Shown: positions 16,613 to 25,342 of the stretch, one piece after another
Numbering within the stretch: the first letter of the stretch is position 1
Layout: the number at the start of each line of letters is the position of its first letter
DNA from: Clostridia bacterium
GTDB taxonomy: Bacteria > Bacillota > Clostridia > Oscillospirales > Acutalibacteraceae
NCBI GenBank assembly: GCA_017453685.1
Contig: JAFTEL010000113.1
Span: forward strand, 1-61,933
DNA length: 61,933 nucleotides
Direction of reading: 5' to 3'
The notes under the pieces: model-generated
What the model saw: the letters and a program-made list of their open reading frames with translations, nothing else
The model's database searches: none
What the model was told of the DNA's origin: nothing
Made by a program: the position numbers and the translations under genes

Positions 16613-17959
16613 TTATTTATCCGGCGCGACGTTATACAAGCGGTCGTATTTTGCCGCCCAATTGACAACGTCTTCGCGGTTGTATCGATCGGGCATGCGC
16701 GTCAGAATCAGCTTCAGTCTGCCGGCGCGGGTGGCGACGCCGCCGATGCGGCGGATCAGGTCGCGGTTGGCGCCGATCTTTTTCATGCGATCCACGATAA
16801 TGGACGGCGTAAAGTGGGAGAACATCGCCTTGGCCGACGTTTCGTTGGTATTGAAGGAAATATCCTCGGAAGTCAGGATCTTATTGTTGAAGAAGAACTC
16901 AAAATCCTTTTTCTTCAGATCGAGAAGCATTCCCTTGCCCATGTCGATCAGACCCATTGAGCCGCCGATCTTATCGAAGAACGTACGCTGGTATTTCCAC
17001 AGGGTGACCGCGCTGTATTCTTCGTTGCGATCGAAAAGAACGGTGTCGGCAAGAATCTTGCCCGCGCGAATACTGTTGGCGATGCCGGAACCGGCGATCG
17101 GCACGGTCATGCAGGCGCTGTCGCCGACAGCGGCATAGCCGTCGGCCACCAGAATCGCCAGCGGACGGCGCAGCGGGATTTTGGTGATCTGACCGCCGAG
17201 CACGAGCTTGTCGCCCAGATGGGGATTATCCGCCTTGAAGATCTTATACATCCGGTCGATTTCATCCTGCCCGAACGGCTCAAAGCGCGCGATCAGCAGG
17301 TCGACGGTTTTTTCCGTTGTGACGACCCAGGTCAGCCCGGTCTTTCCGTCATCGACGAAGTACGTTTTGTATTCGTTTTTGACGTTTTCAAAACCTTCCA
17401 GCCGGTTGAAATAGGCACGGTAGGCGTAGATGTATTCAAACTTTTTCAGTGTCTTCTGAATCCCGAGATAGGCGGGCAGGTTGGCTCGCAGCGGCGAGTC
17501 GACGCCGCAGGCGTCGATCACCAGATCGGCGGTAAAATCGCCCAGGGAGGTTTTAATGCCGACGATGCGGTTCCCGATCAGGATCGGCGCATAGATCGTG
17601 CAGCCGAACACGAACTGCACGCCGACGTCCCGCGTGATGCGGATCAGGTGAGCGCACAGCTCTTTGCGGTTCATATGCATCTCAACCTCGCCCGCTTCAA
17701 ACGTCTGGCGAATGGGTTCAACGTCGGGGTCCGGCCCGTAGAAGGAGATCGGCACTTTCGGGATCATGCCCGTTTCGGGCGCGGGAAGCCCTGCTTCGTC
17801 AAACGTGCGTGCGTCAAAGAAATCTTCCCATTCATAGCCGAGGTCGCTTTCCTGCGCTGCGTGTTCATAGACGGTGACGTTGTATCCGCTTTTTGCCAGA
17901 TGATAGGCGGCGGTCAATCCGCCGTGTCCCGCTCCCGCAACGATAATGTTTTTTCCCAT
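16613..17959 (-). CDS. FAD-dependent oxidoreductase, geranylgeranyl-reductase-like
   Basis: The start at 17959 follows GAAAGGAAG by seven bases; an ATG 18 bases upstream precedes that site. The 448-residue protein begins with the Rossmann FAD motif VAGAGHGGLTAAYHLAKSGYN, a later Glu for ribose binding (VTVYE), and a second FAD motif VGDSACMTVPIAGSGI (about residues 280-295). This layout fits the PHBH/geranylgeranyl-reductase-like group, which reduces isoprenoid double bonds or hydroxylates. It is cytosolic or membrane-associated, without a signal peptide. It lies 59 bases after cysK on the same strand; co-transcription is possible. The exact substrate is not deducible. Confidence 0.78.
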   Translation of the reverse strand: MGKNIIVAGAGHGGLTAAYHLAKSGYNVTVYEHAAQESDLGYEWEDFFDARTFDEAGLPAPETGMIPKVPISFYGPDPDVEPIRQTFEAGEVEMHMNRKELCAHLIRITRDVGVQFVFGCTIYAPILIGNRIVGIKTSLGDFTADLVIDACGVDSPLRANLPAYLGIQKTLKKFEYIYAYRAYFNRLEGFENVKNEYKTYFVDDGKTGLTWVVTTEKTVDLLIARFEPFGQDEIDRMYKIFKADNPHLGDKLVLGGQITKIPLRRPLAILVADGYAAVGDSACMTVPIAGSGIANSIRAGKILADTVLFDRNEEYSAVTLWKYQRTFFDKIGGSMGLIDMGKGMLLDLKKKDFEFFFNNKILTSEDISFNTNETSAKAMFSHFTPSIIVDRMKKIGANRDLIRRIGGVATRAGRLKLILTRMPDRYNREDVVNWAAKYDRLYNVAPDK

Positions 17960-18018
17960 AGCATAGCTTCCTTTCATGCTTATTCAGAATCGTTTTTATG
18001 AGTTCTCTTTCGACAAAG

Positions 18019-18921
18019 TCAGATCAGAGACGTGCTGAAATACCGTTCCGCGCGATCCGGCAGCACGGTGGCGATGACCTTATCTGAACCGTATTTTTTT
18101 GCCATTTGTTTCGCCGCCCACACGTTGGCGCCGGAGGAGGTGCCGACCAGCAGCCCCTGAACTTTCGCCAGCTCGCGCGCCGTGCGGATCGCGTCTTCAT
18201 CCGAGACCTCAATGATATCCGTAATGATCGAGGTGTCGAGAATATCGGGGATGAACCCGTCGCCGATCCCCTGAATCTGGTGCAGACCCGGCTCGTCGCC
18301 CAGCAGGGCGGAAACGTTGAGCGGCTCCACGGCGGCGATCTTGCAATCGGGGTTCTGTTCCAGCAGATATTTGGCTACGCCCTGCAGCGTCCCGCCGCTG
18401 CCGACGCCGGAGACGTAGACGTCTATTTTTTTACCCAGCTGCTGCGTCAATTCAACGGCCGTTGTGCGGTAGTGCATTTCCGGATTGGCGGGATTCTGAA
18501 ACTGCTGCGGCACAAAGTAGTCGGGTGAGCTTGCGGCGATCTCCAGCGCTTTGTCCACGGAACCGCCGATGCTCAGTTCGGGGTCGGTCAGCACCAGCTC
18601 CGCGCCCAGCGCGCGGATGATCTTCTTGCGCTCCTCGCTCATGTTTTCCGGCATCACGATGATGACGCGGTAGCCTTTTCTCACGCCGCACAGCGCCAGC
18701 CCGATGCCGGTGTTGCCGGAGGTCGGCTCGATGATCGTCATGCCGGGCTTTAAGCGGCCGTCTTTCTCGGCCTGTTCGATCATATTCAAAGCAATGCGGT
18801 CTTTGATGCTGCCGCCCGGGTTCAAAAACTCGGCCTTCGCATAGATCGGCAGTCCGGTCGTCTGCTCCAGACTGATCAAGGGTGTGTTCCCAATCAGCTC
18901 GAGCACGTTGGAATAATACAT
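18019..18921 (-). CDS. cysK: Cysteine synthase (O-acetylserine sulfhydrylase)
   Basis: The 300-residue PLP enzyme makes L-cysteine from O-acetylserine and sulfide. NPGGSIKDRIA (about residues 34-44) holds the PLP lysine, EPTSGNTGIGLAL is the substrate and cofactor loop, GVGSGGTLQG binds the PLP phosphate, and GTSSGAN is the C-terminal serine motif. The start at 18921 follows AGAGGAAC; the longer open frame to 19020 lacks a ribosome-binding site. Length matches CysK rather than cystathionine beta-synthase with CBS domains. No T-box or S-box leader was seen in the 100 bases upstream. Confidence 0.92.
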   Translation of the reverse strand: MYYSNVLELIGNTPLISLEQTTGLPIYAKAEFLNPGGSIKDRIALNMIEQAEKDGRLKPGMTIIEPTSGNTGIGLALCGVRKGYRVIIVMPENMSEERKKIIRALGAELVLTDPELSIGGSVDKALEIAASSPDYFVPQQFQNPANPEMHYRTTAVELTQQLGKKIDVYVSGVGSGGTLQGVAKYLLEQNPDCKIAAVEPLNVSALLGDEPGLHQIQGIGDGFIPDILDTSIITDIIEVSDEDAIRTARELAKVQGLLVGTSSGANVWAAKQMAKKYGSDKVIATVLPDRAERYFSTSLI

Positions 18922-19021
18922 ATCACTGTTCCTCTTTTCTATACATACCACGGAGAAGATACCGCGGCAATCGTTTTTTCGGCTATTTTGCGGTCTCGGT
19001 CGACCCGAATGGTTTCGCACC

Positions 19022-20059
19022 TCACGTTGCCAGCTTCATCAGCGCGTAATAAAAGCGGAGGAAAAGGCGCGTAAAGAAATGGTTCTCGTCCTGCTCGATC
19101 AATGTGGCGCCGATGTCGGCAACGGGTACAAAAACCGCCGTGGTGGGAGTCTGTTCATCGCCGAAGTTCGGGGAATGGATGGCGAGCGTCAGCGTGCCGT
19201 CCGGCGCGGTGAACAGCATCCCGTGGCCGCCGTCGGCGTGCCGCTTGGTTTGCTGATAGAGCGCGCCCGGCTGCTGCCGCCACCTGCCGTCGATCCTGCC
19301 GTTGGAAGAATAGGCGATCCGCACACAGTAGCCGTTCGGGTCGATGTTGCTCCACAGCATCAGCAGCCGCCCGTTTTTCGTTCGGTATAAAAACGGCCCG
19401 TCAGTGATCGTGCCGCTGCTGCGGCGACCGTCCGTCGCGCGGAAGAGCCGGATCGGTTCAGAAATAAACGCAGTCAGATCGTCGCTGAGCTTTGCCGCCA
19501 TCATGTCGCCGATTCCGTCCTCATTGGAGGTCCATTCGCCCACATAGATCATCCACGGCTGACCGTCCTGATCCACATAGAGCGTGCCGTCGATGGCGTC
19601 GCGTTCTTTGGGCGTCACATGACCGTCCGTGATGATCTCAAACGGCCCCAGCGGGTCGGCGGCGCGGAAGATCGCCACGCCCCGTTTGCCGGTCGCCGCG
19701 GAACGGTAGGTGGCGAACAGATAAAACGCGTCTTTGTAATAATGACATTCCGGCGCCCACCAGTCGCCCTCGCCGTCGCAGCTGCCTGCCGGCTCGCAGA
19801 CCTTCACCGGTTCGGACCAGTTTTTCAGGTCAGTGCCGGTCACGCAGCCGTAACCGTTTCCGTTCGGCGCAAGACCCGTGCCGTACATATAATACGTTCC
19901 CTCATATTCCAGAACAAAGGGATCCCGCACGCGCACGCCGGTATCGGTCGTTTCCAGGGCCAGCGCGCTGCCGGAGCAGGCGGGGATCATAAAGGCGGCG
20001 CAAAGCGCCAGCGCTGCTGCGGCTTTGATCCCTTTTTGGACAGTTATGGTTCGTTTCAT
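19022..20059 (-). CDS. Exported GH43-like glycoside hydrolase
   Basis: Start 20059 follows AGAGGAGAC. The 345-residue product has an export signal (KRTITVQKGIKAA, hydrophobic core, ACSGSALA); the Cys could be a lipobox, though it is not canonical. The five-bladed GH43 propeller shows RVRDPFVLEYEGTYYMYGTG (general base Asp), AIDGTLYVDQDGQPWMIY (modulating Asp) and TDGPFLYRTKNGRLLMLWS, where the usual acid Glu of EGP is an Asp. That TDGP spelling occurs in some GH43-like groups. Likely substrates are arabinose- or xylose-containing glycans. The chain ends in an aromatic, basic tail (FFTRLFLRFYYALMKL) like that of the LRR/dockerin protein. Confidence 0.82.
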   Translation of the reverse strand: MKRTITVQKGIKAAAALALCAAFMIPACSGSALALETTDTGVRVRDPFVLEYEGTYYMYGTGLAPNGNGYGCVTGTDLKNWSEPVKVCEPAGSCDGEGDWWAPECHYYKDAFYLFATYRSAATGKRGVAIFRAADPLGPFEIITDGHVTPKERDAIDGTLYVDQDGQPWMIYVGEWTSNEDGIGDMMAAKLSDDLTAFISEPIRLFRATDGRRSSGTITDGPFLYRTKNGRLLMLWSNIDPNGYCVRIAYSSNGRIDGRWRQQPGALYQQTKRHADGGHGMLFTAPDGTLTLAIHSPNFGDEQTPTTAVFVPVADIGATLIEQDENHFFTRLFLRFYYALMKLAT

Positions 20060-20159
20060 TCTTGTCTCCTCTGATCCTGATCGGTTTGTGCCTGTTTCAC
20101 GCAATGATACAAGGAACCGCAAAACAAAGCGCATCGCGGGCTCGCGAGCCTTTGCCTGC

Positions 20160-20987
20160 TTATTCTTTTTCTTTCGGTAAATAGAGCTTGCTGAGGATGG
20201 CTTCCTTGCCCCTGTCCGGCATGAGGCGAAGCAAAAGCATCAGCGCTTTATACTCGAACCCGACGGGTACTCTGGCCGGCGGGTTTTTCTTTTTTGCCAA
20301 TGCCAGCGCGACCTTTGCCACGCTGTCGGGGGAACGGCCGTTTTGTTCGTCGCTCGCCATTTTCGCCACGCTGCTTTTCAGCACGTTCCCGTATTGGCCG
20401 CTGTCGGCCTGTATCTCTCTGGCGGCGGTGAAGCCGGTCTTGGTGTCGCCCGGCTCGATGATGCAGGCACGTACGCCGTCCCGCTTCATCTCCATGCGCA
20501 CCGCGTCGGTGAACGCTTCCAGCGCGTATTTGCTGGAGGAATACTGGCTCTGCATCGGGATGGAGACCCGACCCGCGATCGAGCCGATCACGAGCAGCAG
20601 CCCTCGTTTCTGTTCGCGCATTCTCGTCAGACAAGGCTGCGCCGCGTTGAGCGTGCCGAAGTAGTTGACCTCCATCTGCTTGCGCGTCATGGCGGAGGGC
20701 GTCGTCTCTGCCGGTCCCGCCACGCCCATGCCGGCGCACAGGATCGCAATATCAACCTGCGGCAGACTCGCCACAAACGCTTTGACCGCGTCCTCATCCG
20801 TGACGTCAAGTCTTCTCAGCGTCAGGCTCCCGCCGCCCGCAAAGGGCTCGGTCTTTTCCTCGGTGCTGCGCGAAACGCCGGTGACGGTAAAGCCGTTTTG
20901 CGCAAAAGTAAGCGCGCACGCCTGCCCGATGCCGGACGACGCGCCGGTGATAAAAACGTGTTTGCCGTAACAATTCTGATCTGTCAT
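20160..20987 (-). CDS. Short-chain dehydrogenase/reductase
   Basis: A 275-residue SDR: VFITGASSGIGQA (NAD(P)-binding TGxxxGIG, about residues 11-23), LDVTDED, ILCAGMG in place of NNAG, and the catalytic YSSSKYA (Tyr-x-x-x-Lys, about 154-160) preceded by the Ser in VIGSIAGR. The VSRS stretch after the second strand favours NADP(H). Such classical SDRs reduce or oxidise hydroxyl groups on small molecules; the substrate is unknown. It lies 25 bases after the GNAT gene on the same strand and could be co-transcribed. Confidence 0.87.
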   Translation of the reverse strand: MTDQNCYGKHVFITGASSGIGQACALTFAQNGFTVTGVSRSTEEKTEPFAGGGSLTLRRLDVTDEDAVKAFVASLPQVDIAILCAGMGVAGPAETTPSAMTRKQMEVNYFGTLNAAQPCLTRMREQKRGLLLVIGSIAGRVSIPMQSQYSSSKYALEAFTDAVRMEMKRDGVRACIIEPGDTKTGFTAAREIQADSGQYGNVLKSSVAKMASDEQNGRSPDSVAKVALALAKKKNPPARVPVGFEYKALMLLLRLMPDRGKEAILSKLYLPKEKE

Positions 20988-21012
20988 AGTCGAGCTTCTT
21001 TCTCTTCGGCAC

Positions 21013-21591
21013 TCATTCGTTTTCAGAATGGAAGATATAGGGGAAGCGGGGAACGGAAGCGGTGCAGATCCATTTGTCCGCTTTGGTGGGCAGCGCGTGA
21101 CCCCAGTTTTCCCATACGCTGCGCGCGGCGCACTGAAAGCCGTTCTTCTTCAATACCGCCGCCGACGCATGGTTTTCCGGCAAAACGCTTGCCGTGATGA
21201 TCTTCACGTTTGTTTCCTGAAACAGATAGCCGACCATCAGACCGAGCGCTTTTGTCGCGATCCCCTGACCCCAGAAGCGGGGCAGAAGGCGATAGCCGAC
21301 GCTGATTTTCAGCAGAGGAGCGCGGTAACCGTAAAACTCCGCCAGGCTGCAAAATTCGCCGGCCCGAAAGATACCGAGGATGAGCGATTCTTCGAGCCCC
21401 TCGTCGTACATCCGGCGGATCGTGACGGCCGCGTCATCATACTTTTTTTCAAACAGGAACGTCGGAAGCGTGCGGTAAACCTCGTCGCTTTCGGTCAGTT
21501 GACGCAAACCGTCGGCGTCGCTTGCTGCCAATTGCCGGAGTTCCAGGTCTTCGCTGCGGATACAGGGGATTTCGGAAAAGAGTTTTTTCAT
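21013..21591 (-). CDS. GNAT N-acetyltransferase, RimJ/RimL type
   Basis: The 192-residue protein follows the RimJ/RimL-like acetyltransferase plan: LELRQLAASDADGLRQL at the start, GYRLLPRFWGQGIATKAL as the acetyl-CoA pyrophosphate-binding loop (R/Q-x-x-G-x-G/A, about residues 100-117), and PENHASAAVLKKNGF near the end. Family members acetylate N-termini of ribosomal proteins or small amines. It has no export signal. Neighbouring genes give no substrate clue. Confidence 0.83.
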   Translation of the reverse strand: MKKLFSEIPCIRSEDLELRQLAASDADGLRQLTESDEVYRTLPTFLFEKKYDDAAVTIRRMYDEGLEESLILGIFRAGEFCSLAEFYGYRAPLLKISVGYRLLPRFWGQGIATKALGLMVGYLFQETNVKIITASVLPENHASAAVLKKNGFQCAARSVWENWGHALPTKADKWICTASVPRFPYIFHSENE

Positions 21592-21638
21592 ATTTGTTTG
21601 CCCCGCTTTTGCGAAAGCGTACTTCGTGTGAGAAAGGA

Positions 21639-23057
21639 TTACTTGCTCTTGAGCATTCTTTTGTTTTTATACATGTTTTTGTCCGCGCGCTTGAAAACGC
21701 TTGCGGCGCTGTTATCTCTCTGTTCGTCATATACGGCGTATCCGCAGGCGGCGATCGGCTTTTCCCAGGGCTTCAGATCGCTGCTTTCCCCGGCTTTCCG
21801 GACCTCTTCGCGGAATTGCTCGATCAGGCTTTCGCGGTTTTCATAATCTCTCTTGGTCAGGATCGCGACAAATTCATCCCCGCCGATCCGGAACACCGGA
21901 GAATGTTGGAACACGTCGCAGATCAATTTGGCAGCATTCTGAATGGCAATATTGCCCTTTTCGTGCCCATATTGGTCGTTGATCGCCTTCAGCTCGTTCA
22001 GATCGAACACGACGATCGCATAGGGATTGCTGTCTTCTTCCAGCTCGGCAACGGCAAGATCATAAGCCCGTTTGTTGCGGATATTGGTCAGCGGGTCGAT
22101 GTTCGCCTCGCGTTTGAACGTTTCGGCGTGCTCTCTCGCTTCTTCCAGATCGTTTCTTGTTTGCAGGAGATTGTTATAGTAATCTTTAATATCCTGCTCC
22201 ATTCGTTTCATGGAATTAGCTAGCTTTTCGATTTCATCACCCGTACGAATGCTGATCTTTGAGAAATTCAGATCATGGGCGGAATATTGTTCCGCTGTCT
22301 CAGAGAGTTTGTTGATGTGGCGAACCATGGCACGGTCAACGACGAAAATTCCGATCAGGCAGATCAGCACCGTAACGATCCCGAACACGATCAGCATCAT
22401 CATTATGATATTGTGCTCGCGTTCGACGATTTCGTTCATCGACAGATCCACCGTGGCAAATCCGACGATCTCGCCGTCTGCCGTGCGAACGGGCATCGCC
22501 GTTGTCATCAGATAGCCGTATTCCTCCGTGTGAGTCACATTGGGCGGGCAGCCTTCGTCCATGTTCGCCAGATAGGAAGGATCTTCCGTGAAAAGCGGGT
22601 CAACGCAGCCGGGCGGACAAGCGTCCTCGTGTGCGCCGTCGACCAGATAAACATATTGTTTGCGGGGGACGTCAAACCAGATGATATACAGACAGTCAAC
22701 TTTGATCACATCCTGTACCTGACGCAGCTGTTCTCTGAGCGAACGAAACGCTTCGGAGCTTTCGATCGCACTGTAATGAGAAATATATTCTTCAAATTCC
22801 GGCGTTCCCCATTGATCGCTCAGAATGATTTTTTCTTCCGTTTCATAAATCGAACACACGTTGTCACGAAGCGTCTTTACCTGATCTGCGTCCAGTATTT
22901 CAGCCAATGCGCTTGAGATATCCACAGACCTCGTTTCATATTCCTCCGTAATGATACGATTGATCCCTTGGCTGTAAACAATGATTCCCGCAATACCGAT
23001 CAATAAACTGATCATAACGATCATCAGGGTCGCTTTCACTTTCAGCGGCAGCTTCAT
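21639..23057 (-). CDS. Membrane sensor diguanylate cyclase (GGDEF)
   Basis: Start 23057 is chosen for AGAGGAG eight bases upstream. The 472-residue protein has a first membrane helix (about residues 8-30), an extracellular sensor of about 180 residues with a Cys-containing loop (ACPPGCVDP, GCPPN), a second helix (about 213-236), a HAMP linker, a coiled coil (NNLLQTRNDLEEAREHAE) and a GGDEF domain. The catalytic signature RIGGDEF is intact (about 390-396) and DPLTNIRNKRAYD is the usual domain opening, so it should make cyclic di-GMP. The extracytoplasmic region resembles a Cache-like ligand sensor. No inhibitory RxxD site was evident. It lies 50 bases after the rRNA methyltransferase gene. Confidence 0.88.
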   Translation of the reverse strand: MKLPLKVKATLMIVMISLLIGIAGIIVYSQGINRIITEEYETRSVDISSALAEILDADQVKTLRDNVCSIYETEEKIILSDQWGTPEFEEYISHYSAIESSEAFRSLREQLRQVQDVIKVDCLYIIWFDVPRKQYVYLVDGAHEDACPPGCVDPLFTEDPSYLANMDEGCPPNVTHTEEYGYLMTTAMPVRTADGEIVGFATVDLSMNEIVEREHNIIMMMLIVFGIVTVLICLIGIFVVDRAMVRHINKLSETAEQYSAHDLNFSKISIRTGDEIEKLANSMKRMEQDIKDYYNNLLQTRNDLEEAREHAETFKREANIDPLTNIRNKRAYDLAVAELEEDSNPYAIVVFDLNELKAINDQYGHEKGNIAIQNAAKLICDVFQHSPVFRIGGDEFVAILTKRDYENRESLIEQFREEVRKAGESSDLKPWEKPIAACGYAVYDEQRDNSAASVFKRADKNMYKNKRMLKSK

Positions 23058-23107
23058 AGCGCAAACTCCTCTAACTTCTTCTGTTTTGTTCATCCTTTTT
23101 CGGATCA

Positions 23108-24268
23108 TTACCGTAATATTGGTTCTTCCTTCTTTAAGAGAACGACCGTCTCCACATGCTTCGTGAACGGGAACAGATCGAACGGTTTGATCTTCTTCAC
23201 CTTGTATCCGTTTTTCGTCAGGAACCGCAGATCGCGCGCCAGCGTTTCGGGGTTGCAGGAAATATACACCAAGCGCTCGGGGCTCAGGCGCACGAGGCTT
23301 TCCAGAAACTGCTTCGAGCTGCCCGCGCGGGGCGGGTCCATGAGCACCACGTCGCAGCTTTCGTTCTGCGCCGCCATTTCCTCCATCACTTCGCCCGCGT
23401 CGGCGCAGACGAAACGGATATTTTCGGCTTTGTTCAGTTTGGCGTTGAGGCGCGCGTCGCGCACGGCGCTTTCGCTGAGCTCCACGCCGAGCACTTCTTT
23501 GGCGTGTTTCGCGGCGATCAGCCCGATGGTGCCCGTGCCGCAGTAGGCGTCGATCACGCGCTCTTCGCCCGTCAGATGCGCCAGCTCAATGGCGGCGTTA
23601 TAAAGGTGTTCCGTCTGCTTCGGGTTCACCTGATAAAACGACTGCGGCGAAATCTTGAACGTGCAGCCGCACAGCGTGTCGATGATATAGCCCTTGCCGA
23701 ACATCGGCTTGTCGATTTCGCCCAGCACCATGCTGTCGCGTCGGATGTTGACGTTCTGCACGATGGTGGTGATCTCGGGATGCGCGTTGAGCAGGGCTTT
23801 CACAAAATCGTTTTTGGAGGGGAATTGGCTGCTCGCCGTGACTAAGACCACCATGATCTCGCCGCTGTTCTGCCCCACGCGCACCAGCACATGGCGCAGC
23901 AGCCCCGCGCGTTTGTCTTCGTCATAGGGGCGAATTTTGAAAGAGGGCAGGAGGGAGCGGATGGTGACGATGACGGCGTCCGCCTTTTCGTTTTCGATCA
24001 GGCAGCTGTCCACGTTCACGATGCGGTGGCTGCTGCTCTGATACACGCCCGACACGATCTTGCCCGAGCGCGTCGTGCCGAAGGCGGCCTGCACCTTGCA
24101 GCGGTAATGTGTCGGGTCGTCCATGCCCTTGATGCGCTCGACCTTGCCGAAGCCGCCCAGAAGCTTGCCGACCAGCGCTTGTTTGTACTTGAGCTGGCGG
24201 TCGTAATCCATATTCTGCAGCTGGCAGCCGCCGCATTTTTTGCTCAGCGGACAGGGGGTGTTTTTCAT
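23108..24268 (-). CDS. rlmD: RumA/RlmD-type 23S rRNA (uracil-5-)-methyltransferase
   Basis: The 386-residue protein is a class I SAM-dependent m5U methyltransferase of the RumA/RlmCD group. The N-terminus has CPLSKKCGGCQ, three Cys ligands for a 4Fe-4S cluster, with VDSC as a possible fourth. The SAM motif is VIDAYCGTGTIGL (about 240-252), the catalytic-site loop VLMDPPRAGSSK, and the nucleophile Cys in YISCNPETLARD. It lacks the N-terminal TRAM domain found in many homologues. The start at 24268 has only a weak ribosome-binding site, and an upstream extension would run into the hairpin array, so the start is not fully certain. Confidence 0.85.
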   Translation of the reverse strand: MKNTPCPLSKKCGGCQLQNMDYDRQLKYKQALVGKLLGGFGKVERIKGMDDPTHYRCKVQAAFGTTRSGKIVSGVYQSSSHRIVNVDSCLIENEKADAVIVTIRSLLPSFKIRPYDEDKRAGLLRHVLVRVGQNSGEIMVVLVTASSQFPSKNDFVKALLNAHPEITTIVQNVNIRRDSMVLGEIDKPMFGKGYIIDTLCGCTFKISPQSFYQVNPKQTEHLYNAAIELAHLTGEERVIDAYCGTGTIGLIAAKHAKEVLGVELSESAVRDARLNAKLNKAENIRFVCADAGEVMEEMAAQNESCDVVLMDPPRAGSSKQFLESLVRLSPERLVYISCNPETLARDLRFLTKNGYKVKKIKPFDLFPFTKHVETVVLLKKEEPILR

Positions 24269-24303
24269 TTCTTGCGTTCCGTTCTTTTTTATCAGGCTCT
24301 TTG

Positions 24304-24521
24304 TCGAGCTTGAAGCTCGACTCGATAGATTGCTGCGCAATTCGATATGCGCGAAAGCGCTCGATATGCCTTGCGGCTCGATATGTCCCTAACGGGACAA
24401 GTTCTTGTTCGGCTTTGCCGAACATATCAAATCGAACGCAAGTTCGATATATCGAATTTGTGCAACAAATATATCGAACACCGCAGGTGTATAGCGATTG
24501 AATCTGCTTCAGGCGGATTCA
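24304..24521. repeat. Tandem array of ten short hairpins with TCGATAT spacer (array A)
   Basis: Between rlmD and the amidohydrolase lie ten consecutive hairpins with unrelated arms: 24304-24320, 24329-24341, 24349-24360, 24368-24377, 24385-24398, 24407-24423, 24431-24448, 24456-24470, 24478-24490 and 24498-24521. Examples are GCGC-GAAA-GCGC, GTCCC-TAAC-GGGAC and ACACC-GCA-GGTGT. Three spacers are exactly TCGATAT (24342-24348, 24361-24367, 24378-24384) and others are variants such as CTCGATAG and ATATCGA. The last hairpin (TTGAATCTGC with its partner) contains the stop codon of the amidohydrolase gene. No open reading frame of quality is present. Confidence 0.85.
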
Positions 24522-25322
24522 AATTCCCAGCAGTCTTTCCGCATTTCCGCCCAGCACCATCTCGATCTGCTCCTGCGTCAGCGGCAGGGAGTGGATGGCG
24601 GCGATCTCGTCTTTGCCGTTGCTCCACGGCGAATCCGTGGCGAACAGCACCTTGTCCGCGCCGTGGTTTTGAATGACGCGCGTCAGGCGTTCGTTCCCGT
24701 AAAACTCGGTGCCCATCGAGGTGTCGAAATAGATATTCTTGCCGACCAGATAACGCTCCACGTCGTCCCACTGCGCGTGACCGCCCAGGTGCGCGAGCAC
24801 CATCACGCCGCCCTGCATCTGCCGCAGCACTTCGGCAAAGCGTGCGGGGCTCGTATGGAACGGCGGGGGAGTGCCGGGGTCGTAGCCGGCATGGTGCAGC
24901 ACGATCAGCCCCTTGGAAAAGGCGTAGTCGTAAATGCGCAGCATCCGCGGTTCATCGGGATAGAACAACTGGTATTCCGCGTGGAATTTCAGTCCCTTCA
25001 ATCCCAGAGCGGCGATGCGGTCAATGTCGCCGCGGTAATCGTCCGTGTCGGGGTGGATGGAGCCGAACGCGATCACGCGGTCATCCTGCGTGCCGGCCGC
25101 CCATTCGTTCATGGTCTTGGCCTGGCTCGGCTTGGTGGCGATGGGCTGGATGACGCTTTTGTCAATGCCGTATTCGTCCATGGCGCGCACCAATCCGGCC
25201 TTGGTCATGTCGTGAAACGGCTGATAGTTGTTGCCGAATTTTTCGGTGTTTCGGATCAGCGTCAGTCTGGCTCGCTCCGCCAGCGCGTCGGGGAAAATAT
25301 GAGTGTGAAAATCAATGATCAT
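24519..25322 (-). CDS. Amidohydrolase family 2 (ACMSD-like) metal hydrolase
   Basis: This 267-residue TIM-barrel protein belongs to the amidohydrolase-related group (PF04909): DFHTHIFPD gives the N-terminal HxH metal site, LHHAGYDPG and LAHLGGH supply later His residues, and FATDSPW carries the conserved Asp. Members decarboxylate or hydrolyse small aromatic or cyclic substrates; the substrate is unknown. It starts 20 bases after the beta-galactosidase stop and is probably co-transcribed with it. The last hairpin of array A overlaps its stop codon. Confidence 0.83.
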   Translation of the reverse strand: MIIDFHTHIFPDALAERARLTLIRNTEKFGNNYQPFHDMTKAGLVRAMDEYGIDKSVIQPIATKPSQAKTMNEWAAGTQDDRVIAFGSIHPDTDDYRGDIDRIAALGLKGLKFHAEYQLFYPDEPRMLRIYDYAFSKGLIVLHHAGYDPGTPPPFHTSPARFAEVLRQMQGGVMVLAHLGGHAQWDDVERYLVGKNIYFDTSMGTEFYGNERLTRVIQNHGADKVLFATDSPWSNGKDEIAAIHSLPLTQEQIEMVLGGNAERLLGI

Positions 25323-25342
25323 GTTGTTTCCTTCTTTTTGTC

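Noticed and set aside
18922..19020. Riboswitch or T-box before cysK
   Set aside because: No T-box motif, S-box pattern or terminator/antiterminator pair was found in the 100 bases.
20139..20150. GGCTCGCGAGCC palindrome after the SDR gene
   Set aside because: Too short a loop and no T-run, so not called a terminator; could be chance in a GC-rich gap.
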